NCBI GenBank assembly: GCA_938083195.1
Contig: CALKCK010000032.1
Coordinates: forward strand, 1 to 59,512
Source of the DNA: an uncultured Pirellulaceae bacterium
Lineage (GTDB): Bacteria > Planctomycetota > Planctomycetia > Pirellulales > Pirellulaceae
Direction of reading: 5' to 3'
Length of the DNA: 59,512 nucleotides
Shown here one piece after another: positions 36,871 to 46,753 of this stretch (position 1 is its first letter; every line of letters begins with the position of its first letter). Below the pieces are notes generated by a model that searched no databases, was not told the DNA's origin, and worked only from the letters and a program-made list of their open reading frames with translations. The position numbers were made by a program, and so were the translations under genes.

Positions 36871-39207
36871 ATGTCCAACGCTTCATCAAACCGTAATCGG
36901 TGGATGACCCCCGCACCCAAAACACCATTTTTCAAAGCCGCTGACTTTATGCAGCGGGCTGATGTATGGTCTCGAATTGGATTGTGCGCGCTTACCACTA
37001 GCATTCTGTACTTTGTCATGTTTGGCTGGGAACCGCCTTTTTCATACCGGATTCGCCAGGCTCCTCTCAGAGACCTGCACGCCCATACGCTCTTTGAATA
37101 CCCAGACGCCAAAGCTACGGTTGAAAAACAAGAGCGAACGAAACGAAATTTCAAAAACATCTACGTAAACGACACTCAAAAAATCGAGATTGTCCGTGAA
37201 GAATTAATCAATGATGTTTTTAGCATTATTCAACAGGAATGGGGCGAAGTTGAAAACTCCAACCTTTGGTCGGAATTCTTTGAAGTTGATGCTAACACGA
37301 CCGAAGCGACTGCTGCTGACGAAGAGTCTTTCAATCTATTCCGAGAAAGCCTCTCCGCCGACAAAGAACTTGAAAAACTGAAAACCATCCTCGACCTTGC
37401 CCTCCTTGATATTAAACAAAAAGGACTGCTAATTGAACTTTCTCACGAGAGTGATCAAGGGAGTGTAGAGCAAATCCAGGTCTATCCCCTTGGCAATCCC
37501 GATTCGAGTGAAGTTATTAAAATCGAAGAAGTCCGAATCGCCGAGGTCACCGACGAACTGCAAAAACGGCTGTCGGAAAAACTCAACAGCGAGGCCGACA
37601 CAATCACCGACCCCGATCTTGTTTCCGATCGAATTTTTTCTTGGATCAAACGGAAACTACCGGAGACTCTTTCATGGAATGAAGGGGATTCCAAAACAGA
37701 GCGGGATGCCGCTGTCGCTGCGGTCAAAATTGAGATGAAACAAATCAATCCTAGTGACCCCTTAAAATCAAGCACGTTGAACATCTTGTCACTTGACTCA
37801 GTCGGCATCATGGCTGACGTCCCACTTACCAATGAAGACATTGACCTCCTAAAAGAGGAACATCAAGCTCGGGTCGCAGAAGAAACGCTCCAAGACAAAC
37901 TCATTCGATCCGCTATGTTTTTTGGTTTGTTCGCGGCAATTTTCTCGATGTTCTGCCAATATCTCTTCTATCGAGACCGACACCTTTTAGATGACTTAAA
38001 ACAGTTTTCAATCTTACTAGGACTGATGCTCGTCACACTGACTCTCGCCTGGGTTGTCACGATCAACAATGCGTGGCGGGCTGAGATCATTCCAATTACG
38101 ATCTTTGCAATGACGATCGCAATCGTTTACCACATCGAATTAGCCATGCTGGTCGCCACACTGGTCGCCCTGGCCTACACGGTCGCCCATGGATTTGGGC
38201 TTAGCGAATTCGTCATCCTGACTGCTTCTTCATCATCGGCAGCACTGATGTGCCGTGTCATCCGAAGCCGAACCAAACTGGTCAACGTTGGCGTCATCGT
38301 CGCTACGATAGTTTTCCCAACTGCAATTGGCGTTAATTATTTAATGGGTCAACCACTTTCCCTGACCCTCGCTGCCGAAGCACTTTGGTTCGCCGGAGGA
38401 GCGGGGGTTGCTGGGCTGATGATGACCGCATTACTACCATTTCTAGAACGGCTATTTGACATCCAGACTGACATCAGCCTGCTTGAATTAAGTGATGCCA
38501 ATCACCCGTTACTTAAGGAATTGGTACAGCGCGCCCCCGGCACTTACAACCATAGTATTAATGTCGCCTCGATGAGTGAAGCGGCGGCGGAAGCGATTGG
38601 CGCCAATGGGTTACTATGCCGCGTTGGTGCCTACTTTCACGATGTCGGCAAGCTGAGAAAACCTGAGTATTTTATCGAGAACCAAGGCGGTGGCCCCAAC
38701 AAGCACGATGACCTTACCCCCTCGATGAGTACTCTCGTCATTCTTGCTCACGTCAAAGATGGAATTGAGATTGGTCGAAAGCACCGCTTGCCACAACGAA
38801 TCATTAATCTGATTGAGCAACATCATGGCACAACTCTGATTGAATATTTTTATCAACGAGCAATGAAACTATTAGAGGAGTCGGGGGACGAGGAAGCTAT
38901 TTCAGTGCTCGATGAATCAGACTTTCGATACCCCGGGCCACGCCCACAAACCCCAGAAGCCGCTGTGATGATGCTTGCCGATGCCGTGGAAAGTGCCTGT
39001 CGGGTTCTTCGCGAACCAGCGCCCGCGAGAATCGAAAGCCTTGTTCGCGACATTACCAAAAAGAAGTTTGACGATGGACAATTTGAAGATTGCGATATTA
39101 CCATCAAACAACTCAACACAATTCAAGAGTCTCTTATTAAATCCCTGAATGCCATGTATCATGCACGCATAAAGTACCCGGAATCGCAAGTCGCTTCCGC
39201 AACTTAA
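36871..39207 (+). CDS. 7TM-HD family phosphohydrolase (PgpH-like, probable c-di-AMP phosphodiesterase)
   Basis: A 778-residue membrane enzyme. A single helix near residues 40-55 is followed by a large extracytoplasmic region (7TMR-HDED type, about residues 60-340), a set of seven hydrophobic segments (345-560) and a cytoplasmic HD domain. The HD motif is AYFHDVGKLRKPEYF, preceded by the YNHSINVASMSEAAAEAIGAN helix with its metal-binding His. LIEQHHGTTLIEYFY carries further His ligands. The layout matches PgpH/YqfF, which hydrolyses c-di-AMP in Firmicutes. Whether this bacterium uses c-di-AMP cannot be read here. It sits between phoH (91 bases upstream) and ybeY (24 bases downstream), as in many bacteria. 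Confidence 0.93.
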   Translation: MSNASSNRNRWMTPAPKTPFFKAADFMQRADVWSRIGLCALTTSILYFVMFGWEPPFSYRIRQAPLRDLHAHTLFEYPDAKATVEKQERTKRNFKNIYVNDTQKIEIVREELINDVFSIIQQEWGEVENSNLWSEFFEVDANTTEATAADEESFNLFRESLSADKELEKLKTILDLALLDIKQKGLLIELSHESDQGSVEQIQVYPLGNPDSSEVIKIEEVRIAEVTDELQKRLSEKLNSEADTITDPDLVSDRIFSWIKRKLPETLSWNEGDSKTERDAAVAAVKIEMKQINPSDPLKSSTLNILSLDSVGIMADVPLTNEDIDLLKEEHQARVAEETLQDKLIRSAMFFGLFAAIFSMFCQYLFYRDRHLLDDLKQFSILLGLMLVTLTLAWVVTINNAWRAEIIPITIFAMTIAIVYHIELAMLVATLVALAYTVAHGFGLSEFVILTASSSSAALMCRVIRSRTKLVNVGVIVATIVFPTAIGVNYLMGQPLSLTLAAEALWFAGGAGVAGLMMTALLPFLERLFDIQTDISLLELSDANHPLLKELVQRAPGTYNHSINVASMSEAAAEAIGANGLLCRVGAYFHDVGKLRKPEYFIENQGGGPNKHDDLTPSMSTLVILAHVKDGIEIGRKHRLPQRIINLIEQHHGTTLIEYFYQRAMKLLEESGDEEAISVLDESDFRYPGPRPQTPEAAVMMLADAVESACRVLREPAPARIESLVRDITKKKFDDGQFEDCDITIKQLNTIQESLIKSLNAMYHARIKYPESQVASAT

Positions 39208-39231
39208 CACCACGCATCAAAGTCAAATAAA

Positions 39232-39711
39232 TTGCCAAAAGACACCCACAAAATTGAGATTGCTGACGAACAATCGTTTCCATTCGATGGCACACGGCTT
39301 GTCTCTACTGTCGCTCAGATTCTTTCAGATCATGATCTCAATCAATCTGAAATCAGTATCGCTGTTGTGGACGATCCAGCTATTCGCATTATCAATCGAC
39401 AATACCTCAATCACGATTACGAAACCGATGTGATTAGTTTTGTTTTAGATTTTGACGAAACCAACTCACGCCTGACGGGACAATTGGTTGTCAGCACAGA
39501 CACAGCTAACAACATGGCAAACCAAATTGGTGGAACAATGGAGGATGAACTCCTACTATATGTCGTTCATGGCACGCTTCACTTGGTCGGCTTTGATGAT
39601 AAAGATATTGAATCTGCTTCCGAAATGCGTGAGCGAGAGCGACATTACCTCGCCCTCAATGGTGTTGAACACCGATGGCAAGGCACGAAATCCGATGGAG
39701 AACCCCATTGA
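39232..39711 (+). CDS. ybeY: Endoribonuclease YbeY (rRNA maturation factor)
   Basis: A 159-residue zinc-dependent RNase involved in 16S rRNA 3' maturation and ribosome quality control. INRQYLNHDYETDVISFVLD is the conserved middle block. The metal site reads HGTLHLVGFDD, giving the first two His ligands; the third, normally His in HGxLHLxGYDH, is Asp here, while SEMRERE retains the following Met/Glu pattern. The start is TTG at 39232, because an in-frame TAA lies upstream and no ATG occurs before the conserved part. The stop overlaps the next start (TGATG), which implies translational coupling. The context is phoH, HD phosphohydrolase, ybeY. Confidence 0.93.
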   Translation: MPKDTHKIEIADEQSFPFDGTRLVSTVAQILSDHDLNQSEISIAVVDDPAIRIINRQYLNHDYETDVISFVLDFDETNSRLTGQLVVSTDTANNMANQIGGTMEDELLLYVVHGTLHLVGFDDKDIESASEMRERERHYLALNGVEHRWQGTKSDGEPH

Positions 39712-40991
39712 TGCCTGACCTACTTTTCTGGTGCTTAGTTTGTAGCGGTGTGGTCACGACTTACGCCGCAATCGCCTCGTTCGTCTTGAATGAGATCGCA
39801 TGGCACGAGCTAGAAGAGTATTGCAAACAGAAAAAACAGCCAAAACTATTTGGAATCATTTTCGACTTTCGAGAACAAATGACGCTCGGTGCTGGGATCC
39901 TCCAAATGATTGCAACCGCGGTGTTCGCTGTCACCTTGGCCGCTACATGGATTGGTCCACGCAACGTAGCAGAACTCTCCGCCACTCAACTCACTTCGAT
40001 CATTGGCTTGGTCTGCTTTAGTCTCGTCTTTTGCGGCAGCTGGATCCCCTGGGCAGTGGCTCGTGTTGGAGCCGTCCCCTTTCTTTTTCGCACATGGCGA
40101 TGGTGGTGGATGGTTTCTGCACTCGCGTGGCCACTCTTAGTGGGAGGTCGATTCGTGACGGCCATTTTTGCGCGGGCCAGCGGCCAAGACGATGAAGAAG
40201 AAGACGAAGAGGAAGCATTTGAAGATGAAATCCTCTCAATGGTCTCAGAAGGGGAACAAGACGGGTTCTTAGAGGCTGACGCCAGAGACATGATTGAAGG
40301 CGTAATGGAACTTGATGACAACGATGTCAGTTCCGTTATGACCCATCGCTCCCAAGTCGATGCACTCGAGGAGAAAACTGACTGGGACGAAATGTTGCGA
40401 TTCACGGTAGAATCCGGAAGAACTCGCATCCCTGTTTATCAAGAAAAAATAGATAACATTGTCGGCTTGCTCTACGCCAAAGATCTTTTGCGAGAATCGC
40501 TACGAAGTGAAAGCAAACGCAAACCACTCCGAAAACTTCTTCGCGATCCACTGTTCGTGCCCGAGACAACGTTACTGGATGAAATGCTCAGCAAGTTTCT
40601 TCACGTGAGAACACACATGGCAATCATCAAAGATGAATACGGCGGTTTCGCCGGTGTCATCACCATCGAAGATATTATCGAAGAAATCGTCGGCGAGATT
40701 GTTGATGAAACCGACAAAGACATGAGCGAAGAAATCACGATTTTGAACGACCATCAAGCCGATGTCCTTGGCACTGTTCACATCGGTCGCCTGAACGAAA
40801 CGTTAGGCATCGAACTACCCGAGGACGACCAATTCGACACGCTCTCAGGCCTGATCATGCAGCAACTGAATGAAATACCACGATCCGGGCGCGAACTGAT
40901 CCTTGGGAGGGTTCAATTCAATATCCAAGAAGCAAATCGCCGACAGATAAAATCAGTCCGAATTACCCGCCTCGAAGACGACACCAATTAA
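39711..40991 (+). CDS. CNNM/CorC-type transporter with CBS domains
   Basis: A 426-residue protein with a DUF21-like membrane domain (hydrophobic segments near residues 3-25, 57-80, 90-115 and 125-150), an acidic Asp/Glu-rich linker (QDDEEEDEEEAFEDEILSM), a CBS pair (VMTHRSQVDALEEK through NIVGLLYAKDLL, and TLLDEMLSKFL through AIIKDEYGGFAGVITIEDII), and a C-terminal CorC_HlyC domain. Relatives are Mg2+/Co2+ efflux or hemolysin C-like proteins. The ATG at 39711 overlaps the ybeY stop; the frame is open to 39675, but the coupled start fits better and begins directly with the membrane domain. It is the last gene of the phoH cluster. Confidence 0.92.
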   Translation: MPDLLFWCLVCSGVVTTYAAIASFVLNEIAWHELEEYCKQKKQPKLFGIIFDFREQMTLGAGILQMIATAVFAVTLAATWIGPRNVAELSATQLTSIIGLVCFSLVFCGSWIPWAVARVGAVPFLFRTWRWWWMVSALAWPLLVGGRFVTAIFARASGQDDEEEDEEEAFEDEILSMVSEGEQDGFLEADARDMIEGVMELDDNDVSSVMTHRSQVDALEEKTDWDEMLRFTVESGRTRIPVYQEKIDNIVGLLYAKDLLRESLRSESKRKPLRKLLRDPLFVPETTLLDEMLSKFLHVRTHMAIIKDEYGGFAGVITIEDIIEEIVGEIVDETDKDMSEEITILNDHQADVLGTVHIGRLNETLGIELPEDDQFDTLSGLIMQQLNEIPRSGRELILGRVQFNIQEANRRQIKSVRITRLEDDTN

Positions 40992-41044
40992 GTCTAGGTG
41001 AAAAAATTGACTGCACCCAACCTCGCCTTTTGAAAGCAAATTTC

Positions 41045-44000
41045 TTAAGCCTTCGAAGCGGTACTCTTAACGGTCTTTCGGCGTCTGCCGAACCCAAGAC
41101 AACCTAAACCAAGCCCAAACATGAGGAAAGTGGTTGGCTCAGGCACTGCCGAGAAGCTGTAGTTGAGAACGACATCGCTGCCATTGTCCGAGAGCGTAAA
41201 AGTCCCGGGGGCTGCGGCACCATTAACGTTGAACGATAGGTTTCCAATCGAATTCACCGAAGTCGCTCCGGTGAATACAGACCAGGTCTCACTCGCTCCA
41301 TCAGTGGTCCAAAACGCGTTAGCAAAGTCAACGGAACCACCAAAGTCGAAATTCAAGGTGGTTGCACCGTTGAAGCTCAACGCTCCTCCAACATTAATTC
41401 CGTCAAAGTCAGTGCCACGAGTTCCGCTGGTGTCCGAGGTGTTAGAAACCAATTCCCAATCGATGACAGCGCCCGCCTCGTAACTCAAATCGCTGGCAAA
41501 TGTTTGAATACCCGGGGAATTACCGGGACCATGAGTTCCTGAAATTGTGGTCGCACCGCCAATGATTCCGGTTCCCGCTAATGTCGCGCCACTTGCAACC
41601 ACAACATTTCCGGTTGCCGCCGATTGATCTCCGTTAATGACCAACGTTCCCGCATTGACCTGGGTCTCACCTTTGTAGGAGTTGTTTCCGGTGAACGTCG
41701 TTATTCCACTGCCGGATTGATAAACCGCTCCTCCGTTTGCACTGTCCGTTGAAATAAGGCCATCGTAAGTGATTGCGTCGCTCCGATTAAATTCCACCAC
41801 ACCACGATTATCAATGTCGGTTGTGATTGAACCCGCCGTTCCACCATCACCAATCTGGAGAATTGAGTTCAAACCACCATCGACCCGAACTCCGCCAGTC
41901 AATGTAGTATCACCGGTTAGAATAAGAGAGCCCGCCAAGTTTTTATAGAAAAAACCATTCCCACCACCATCGCCGATATTTCCAGCGACCGTCAAATCTC
42001 CACCGTTGGTGCGAAAATGAAAATTGAATACATCATTATTATCAACCGCGATGTCACCTGAAAGCGTTGCTGATCCTCCGCCGCTACTCAATTCGATATG
42101 GTTCCGACCATCATTGTTGGAGACTTCAATGTTGTTTGCCAAAGCGATACCGTTATTGAGGATTAACCCCGCATCCTGCCCCGCCAACGTCACAGTCCCG
42201 GTCCCCAACGCAGAATTAGACGCTGCCACGATTTCGGTTTCTGAATTAATCGTGCTACCGCCCGTGTAAGAACTGTTGCCGGATAAAACCAACTGCTCTC
42301 CGCTAAAGTCAGCCTCGCCAGCGTTATTGCCTTCTTGTATCAAAGAACCATCACCACTGATATCACCTGCAAACGTAACCGCATCACTTCGACTAAAAGA
42401 GACCTGAGACCCTGAGGCAAGAACGATATTTCCACCCAGAGAACCGCTGGTTCCATTGTCACCAACTTCGAGTCGTCCATTTGAAATATTGGTCGTGCCG
42501 GTGAAACCGCTCGCGTCACCTGAAATCCGGAGTGTATCTGAGCTGGTTCCGCCATCATTCGATGCCATCTCGATAGTACCCGCGCCACTTATCACACCCG
42601 ATGCTGTGATTGGACTATTCGTTTTGAAAAATTTAAGAGTAGCCCCCGATGTAATCACTGCATCAACGTCAAAATTGGCCGAGCTATTACTCGTCCCAAT
42701 CATACCATTGCCAAAACCAGTTCCCAGTTGAAGTGTTCCCGCGTCTACATTCAGAGTCCCGGTGAAAATCATATTTTGAGAAACTTTAAAAGTTCCATCA
42801 CCCGTCTTGCGAAACCCGGTTCCAGCAACCACCTCATTAAATTTAGCAGCGTCAGAGTTATTAAGCGTTATATCACCACCACTATTCACGTGTATGCCGA
42901 AACTGGACCCGGTTTGAAAACCGGTACCGATACCAGTCAACGCATTGGCAATGTTCTGTTTGGACCAATTAGTGGATGTATTTGTCATGTTGAAAGCTAA
43001 CGTAGCACCGCTTGCGACTGTCACGTTTGAAGAAGTCCAATCGGTTTGGACATTACCGTACAGTTTGTCTTCATCGCTCAGTCTTAATACGCCAGCGTTA
43101 ACCGTTGTAGTACCGGTGTAGGAGTTTCCACTCCCGGAACCATCGTCACCACCTAGAACCCAGGTCCCGGTTCCGTCTTTCACAAGGTTGATAATCCCTC
43201 CGCCAGCCGTGTCATTATCCTGAATTTTCTGAACAACTCGGTTGTCATTGGTATTGCTACCACCGAGAGTTAATGTACGAGCCGCCGTAGCATTACCAAA
43301 CTTTCCGTTCAAAGCAAATCCGGATGCAGTATCAAAGACGAGCGCCCCCGTTCCATTGCTTTCAATAGTCATACCGCCGATCTGGTCAGAACCTGCCGTG
43401 TTATCACCCACCCTGATTTGAAGATCGGAGGTGCTACCTGCCCCAACATACTCAAGCGTGCCGCTATTAGTATTCAGCCCTCCCTGAATGAAGCTATCAC
43501 CCAGATTTTCAACGCTGCTAAACTGAACAGTTCCCTTCCAAACTTGCAATTGATTGATTCCATTACCGGCGGCATTGTTGGTGCCCTGTAAAACAAGAGT
43601 ACCGTCACCACCTTTTGAAAAGTTTTGGGTACCGCCAGTCGAAGTTATATTTCCACTGAGAACCAGCGTTTCATCACCTTGAGCATAAAACTGTCTTGAG
43701 CCAGACAACGTCAAATCATTAGCAATCGAATGGGTGAAGGTTCCCGAACCGTTACTTGCGACATTAATGTTGCCACCCAAAGTAATTCGACTTCCACTGA
43801 GCGAGAAATTCGTATTCGTGGAATTGAGGAAATCAATATCCCCAAACGTCGTTCCGTCAGCGAGATCATTGACCGAACTTGGTCGCGTAGTCCCAGCAAA
43901 ATCCAATGTGTCATTTGCGGTTGGAGCGGAACCCGAATTCCAGTTCGCCCCTGTGGACCAATTGTTATCTCCCCCTCCACCTGTCCAGGTGAACAGATCG

Positions 44001-44089
44001 GCCCGGACAAAATCGGAGCAGGTAAGCGAGATGATCGAAACAAGACACAGACGTGTCGCAAATTTACGAAGCCAGAAATTTCTAAACAT
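41045..44089 (-). CDS. Autotransporter-type beta-strand-repeat protein with PEP-CTERM sorting tail
   Basis: A 1014-residue secreted protein. A signal peptide (residues 1-30, ending FVRA-DLF) is followed by TWTGGGGDNNWSTGANW, the usual opening of passenger-like beta-helix proteins. Then come many Gly/Asn/Thr-rich repeats of the autotransporter-associated beta-strand type (GTLNVDAGTLQLGTG, GVRVDGG, TLVINGDQSAATG). The C-terminus is a PEP-CTERM anchor: VPEPTTFLMFGLGLGCLGFG followed by RRRK. There is no outer-membrane barrel, so it is not a true type V autotransporter; it should be processed by an exosortase system. The ATG at 44089 is preferred to the TTG at 44110. It is a likely cell-surface or matrix protein, monocistronic, converging on the CNNM gene. 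Confidence 0.9.
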   Translation of the reverse strand: MFRNFWLRKFATRLCLVSIISLTCSDFVRADLFTWTGGGGDNNWSTGANWNSGSAPTANDTLDFAGTTRPSSVNDLADGTTFGDIDFLNSTNTNFSLSGSRITLGGNINVASNGSGTFTHSIANDLTLSGSRQFYAQGDETLVLSGNITSTGGTQNFSKGGDGTLVLQGTNNAAGNGINQLQVWKGTVQFSSVENLGDSFIQGGLNTNSGTLEYVGAGSTSDLQIRVGDNTAGSDQIGGMTIESNGTGALVFDTASGFALNGKFGNATAARTLTLGGSNTNDNRVVQKIQDNDTAGGGIINLVKDGTGTWVLGGDDGSGSGNSYTGTTTVNAGVLRLSDEDKLYGNVQTDWTSSNVTVASGATLAFNMTNTSTNWSKQNIANALTGIGTGFQTGSSFGIHVNSGGDITLNNSDAAKFNEVVAGTGFRKTGDGTFKVSQNMIFTGTLNVDAGTLQLGTGFGNGMIGTSNSSANFDVDAVITSGATLKFFKTNSPITASGVISGAGTIEMASNDGGTSSDTLRISGDASGFTGTTNISNGRLEVGDNGTSGSLGGNIVLASGSQVSFSRSDAVTFAGDISGDGSLIQEGNNAGEADFSGEQLVLSGNSSYTGGSTINSETEIVAASNSALGTGTVTLAGQDAGLILNNGIALANNIEVSNNDGRNHIELSSGGGSATLSGDIAVDNNDVFNFHFRTNGGDLTVAGNIGDGGGNGFFYKNLAGSLILTGDTTLTGGVRVDGGLNSILQIGDGGTAGSITTDIDNRGVVEFNRSDAITYDGLISTDSANGGAVYQSGSGITTFTGNNSYKGETQVNAGTLVINGDQSAATGNVVVASGATLAGTGIIGGATTISGTHGPGNSPGIQTFASDLSYEAGAVIDWELVSNTSDTSGTRGTDFDGINVGGALSFNGATTLNFDFGGSVDFANAFWTTDGASETWSVFTGATSVNSIGNLSFNVNGAAAPGTFTLSDNGSDVVLNYSFSAVPEPTTFLMFGLGLGCLGFGRRRKTVKSTASKA

Positions 44090-44356
44090 GATGATGAACT
44101 TGAGGTGCAATAGGTCAATGGTGCCCCGGTAATCCGTAGCCGCGGCGGAATCAATCCTTCCCCAGCATGGGGAGTGACTCTAGTATCGCTGGGGAAGTCA
44201 ATTTTTAAACCCAAAAATCGTTATTTTCGGAAAAATTCTCCCCTTCAACTTCTCCCGCTCCAGACCATCAATCAAATGAACGTTTTATGAAGGTCAACCG
44301 CTGAAACAGTGGTTTTTTCCACATCTAAGCCGCACCCATTCCGAACTGGCTAGAGC

Positions 44357-46432
44357 TTAACGGGAATTTGGACGCCCTTTTTTTCGCGCAGCTTTCCGGT
44401 CAGGTCGATAACCTTGCCCCGGAGCGAAACGACCCTGTTTTTTGGCCGACTTTTTCTTATTCCCGCCCGCTTCGCCAGCGCTATTGCCATCCGGCATTCG
44501 GTGGACATACTCTCCACGAAATTGTTTACCCGCCATCCGACGCCTTCGATCAATCGCTTCTTTAGGTGCTTTGCCCGGAATCAGGCAGTCGCATCCATTC
44601 CCAATCAACTCTTTGCGACCCGCGTCGAGCAGCGCCTTTCGCACTTCAAAGTAGTTTTCCGGCTTGAAGAATTGCATTAACGCTCGCTGGGTTTTGCGAT
44701 CCTTTAACTTCTTCGCAATAAACACAGGCTCTTTGGTAAACGGATCCATTTCGGTGTAGTACATACACGTTGCGACATCCAACGGAGCCGGGATGAAATC
44801 CTGTACCTGATCCGGTTTATACCCGTTTCGTTTGAGGAATACGGCGAGGTCGATCATGGAGTTAACATCACTGCCAGGATGGCTGGAGATAAAGTAGGGC
44901 ACGATGTATTGCTTCTTTCCTGCCTTCTTCGACTCTTCACGAAATTTTGTCGAAAACGACTCAAAATCCTCAACACTTGGCTTCCGCATCTTATCGAGCA
45001 CATCATCGTTCGCATGTTCGGGGGCAACCTTCAATAATCCACCGACATGGTGTTCCGTCAATTCCTTCATGTACTCGGGGCTTCGCCTAGCCAAATCCAT
45101 TCGGATGCCACTGGCCACGAGTACTTTTCGAACCCCCTTTACCTCACGAGCCTCTTTCATCAACTGAATTAAGGGCGCGTGATCCGTACCGAGCAGTTTA
45201 CAAATTTTTGGGTGAACACAGGACTGTCGGCGACAGACCGCTTCAACCTCCGGCTTGCTACATTTCATCTCGTACATATTTGCCGTCGGACCACCAATAT
45301 CGCTAACGACGCCGGTAAATTTTGGGTCTTCGGCCATCCGATTAATTTCCGAAATAACCGAGTCTTTGCTGCGCGACTGGATGACACGGCCCTGATGAGC
45401 CGTAATTGAACAGAACGTACAACCTCCGAAACAACCGCGCATAATCGTGACGGAATCCTTAATGGTCGCGAACGCTGGAATGGGTTCTTTGTAACTGGGA
45501 TGCTGTTGTCGCGTATACGGAAGCCCGTAAATTTGATCCATCGCATCCTGGCTGATTGGAAACTGCGGCGGATTGACGACGACTGTTAGTCCGCCGTGCT
45601 TCTGTATTAGACGTTTCGCGTTGTAGGGGTTGGTTTCGTTGTGAATAATTTTGGTGGCTTCTGCGAAAGCAAACTTATCTTCGCGAACCTTTTCAAAACT
45701 AGGAAGCTCAATGGCATCCTCGGGAATTGGATCTTTCGCACCGCACACATAGGCAGCGCCGAGCATGTCCCGCAAGTCTTTGACCGATTCGCCTGCATCC
45801 AAACGTTCGGCAATTTCAACGATTGGATTTTCACCCATACCGTACAGTACGAGATCCGCTTTACTATCGAGCAAAATTGACTTGCGAACGTTGTCGCCCC
45901 AATAATCATAGTGAGCGAGTCTTCGCAACGAAGCCTCAACCCCACCAGCGATCACTGGCACACCTTTGTAGGCCTCGCGAGCCCGATGACAGTACGAAAG
46001 TGTAGCTCGATCCGGACGAAGACCAATTCGGCCTCCGGGAGAATAAGCATCGCTATTCCTGACCTTCCGATTCGCCGTGTAGTGGTTAATCATGGAATCC
46101 ATGTTTCCGGCACTGATCCCAAAAAACAGCCGCGGCTTTCCAAACCGTTGCCAATCATCGCAATTACGCCAATCTGGCTGCGAGACAATTCCGACTCGAA
46201 AACCTGCAGCCTCGAGTGTTCGACCAAGAATCGCCATCGCAAAACTTGGATGGTCGATGTAAGCATCTCCCGTCACAAAGACAACATCCAGTTCGTCCCA
46301 ACCGCGTGCCTTCGCCTCCTTCATGGACATCGGCAAGGGAATCTTTCCAGCCGGAGCAGGGGTAGCGGTTCCTCTTAACGTCTCAAGACGAGCACATTCT
46401 TTTTTAGCAGTGTCGATAATTGGAAGGTTCAT
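44357..46432 (-). CDS. ygiQ: YgiQ family radical SAM protein
   Basis: A 691-residue radical SAM enzyme. The cluster-binding CxxxCxxC is in RGCFGGCTFCSITAHQGR near residue 340. The N-terminal part has the YgiQ block WDELDVVFVTGDAYIDHPSF, and the C-terminal part has VQDFIPAPLDVATCMYYTEMDP. The basic tail (KKSAKKQGRFAPGQGYRPDR) is poorly conserved and likely disordered. Members occur widely in bacteria but their reaction is not established as far as I know. It is alone, downstream of the DUF1559-lipoprotein operon from which a terminator separates it. Confidence 0.95.
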   Translation of the reverse strand: MNLPIIDTAKKECARLETLRGTATPAPAGKIPLPMSMKEAKARGWDELDVVFVTGDAYIDHPSFAMAILGRTLEAAGFRVGIVSQPDWRNCDDWQRFGKPRLFFGISAGNMDSMINHYTANRKVRNSDAYSPGGRIGLRPDRATLSYCHRAREAYKGVPVIAGGVEASLRRLAHYDYWGDNVRKSILLDSKADLVLYGMGENPIVEIAERLDAGESVKDLRDMLGAAYVCGAKDPIPEDAIELPSFEKVREDKFAFAEATKIIHNETNPYNAKRLIQKHGGLTVVVNPPQFPISQDAMDQIYGLPYTRQQHPSYKEPIPAFATIKDSVTIMRGCFGGCTFCSITAHQGRVIQSRSKDSVISEINRMAEDPKFTGVVSDIGGPTANMYEMKCSKPEVEAVCRRQSCVHPKICKLLGTDHAPLIQLMKEAREVKGVRKVLVASGIRMDLARRSPEYMKELTEHHVGGLLKVAPEHANDDVLDKMRKPSVEDFESFSTKFREESKKAGKKQYIVPYFISSHPGSDVNSMIDLAVFLKRNGYKPDQVQDFIPAPLDVATCMYYTEMDPFTKEPVFIAKKLKDRKTQRALMQFFKPENYFEVRKALLDAGRKELIGNGCDCLIPGKAPKEAIDRRRRMAGKQFRGEYVHRMPDGNSAGEAGGNKKKSAKKQGRFAPGQGYRPDRKAARKKGRPNSR

Positions 46433-46753
46433 TGCCGAATTTAACCCAGATCTCGATGTTTCTATTTACTAATCTCAACTTGCCCGACTACGTCAAAGGC
46501 AGCAGACACGCTGCCCTTCAGTATATCCCCAAATCCACATTCCCCATCTAATCATTCACGGAAACTTACATAAAGAAAATGACACGATGTGAATCAGATA
46601 AAAAGAATCGAATACACCGATTGGAACCGGTCCCTACGGACTACAAATAATAATCGTCCGAATCAAAATACGTAAGTGACCGACATTCACGAAAAAAACC
46701 CGCCATTTCTGGCGGGTCTCATGGTTTCTAGAACTATCAGTTTCCCGACGAAA
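46433..46753. other. Intergenic region between the lipoprotein gene and ygiQ
   Basis: 321 bases that hold the terminator of the upstream operon (46692-46717) and presumably the promoter of ygiQ. No gene is recognised in it. Confidence 0.6.
46692..46717 (-). terminator. Rho-independent terminator of the DUF1559-lipoprotein operon
   Basis: ACCCGCCA (46698-46705) pairs perfectly with TGGCGGGT (46710-46717) around a TTTC loop. Seven A bases at 46692-46698 become a U-run on the minus strand. It starts 36 bases after the stop of the lipoprotein gene at 46754. This is the clearest terminator in the window. Confidence 0.88.
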
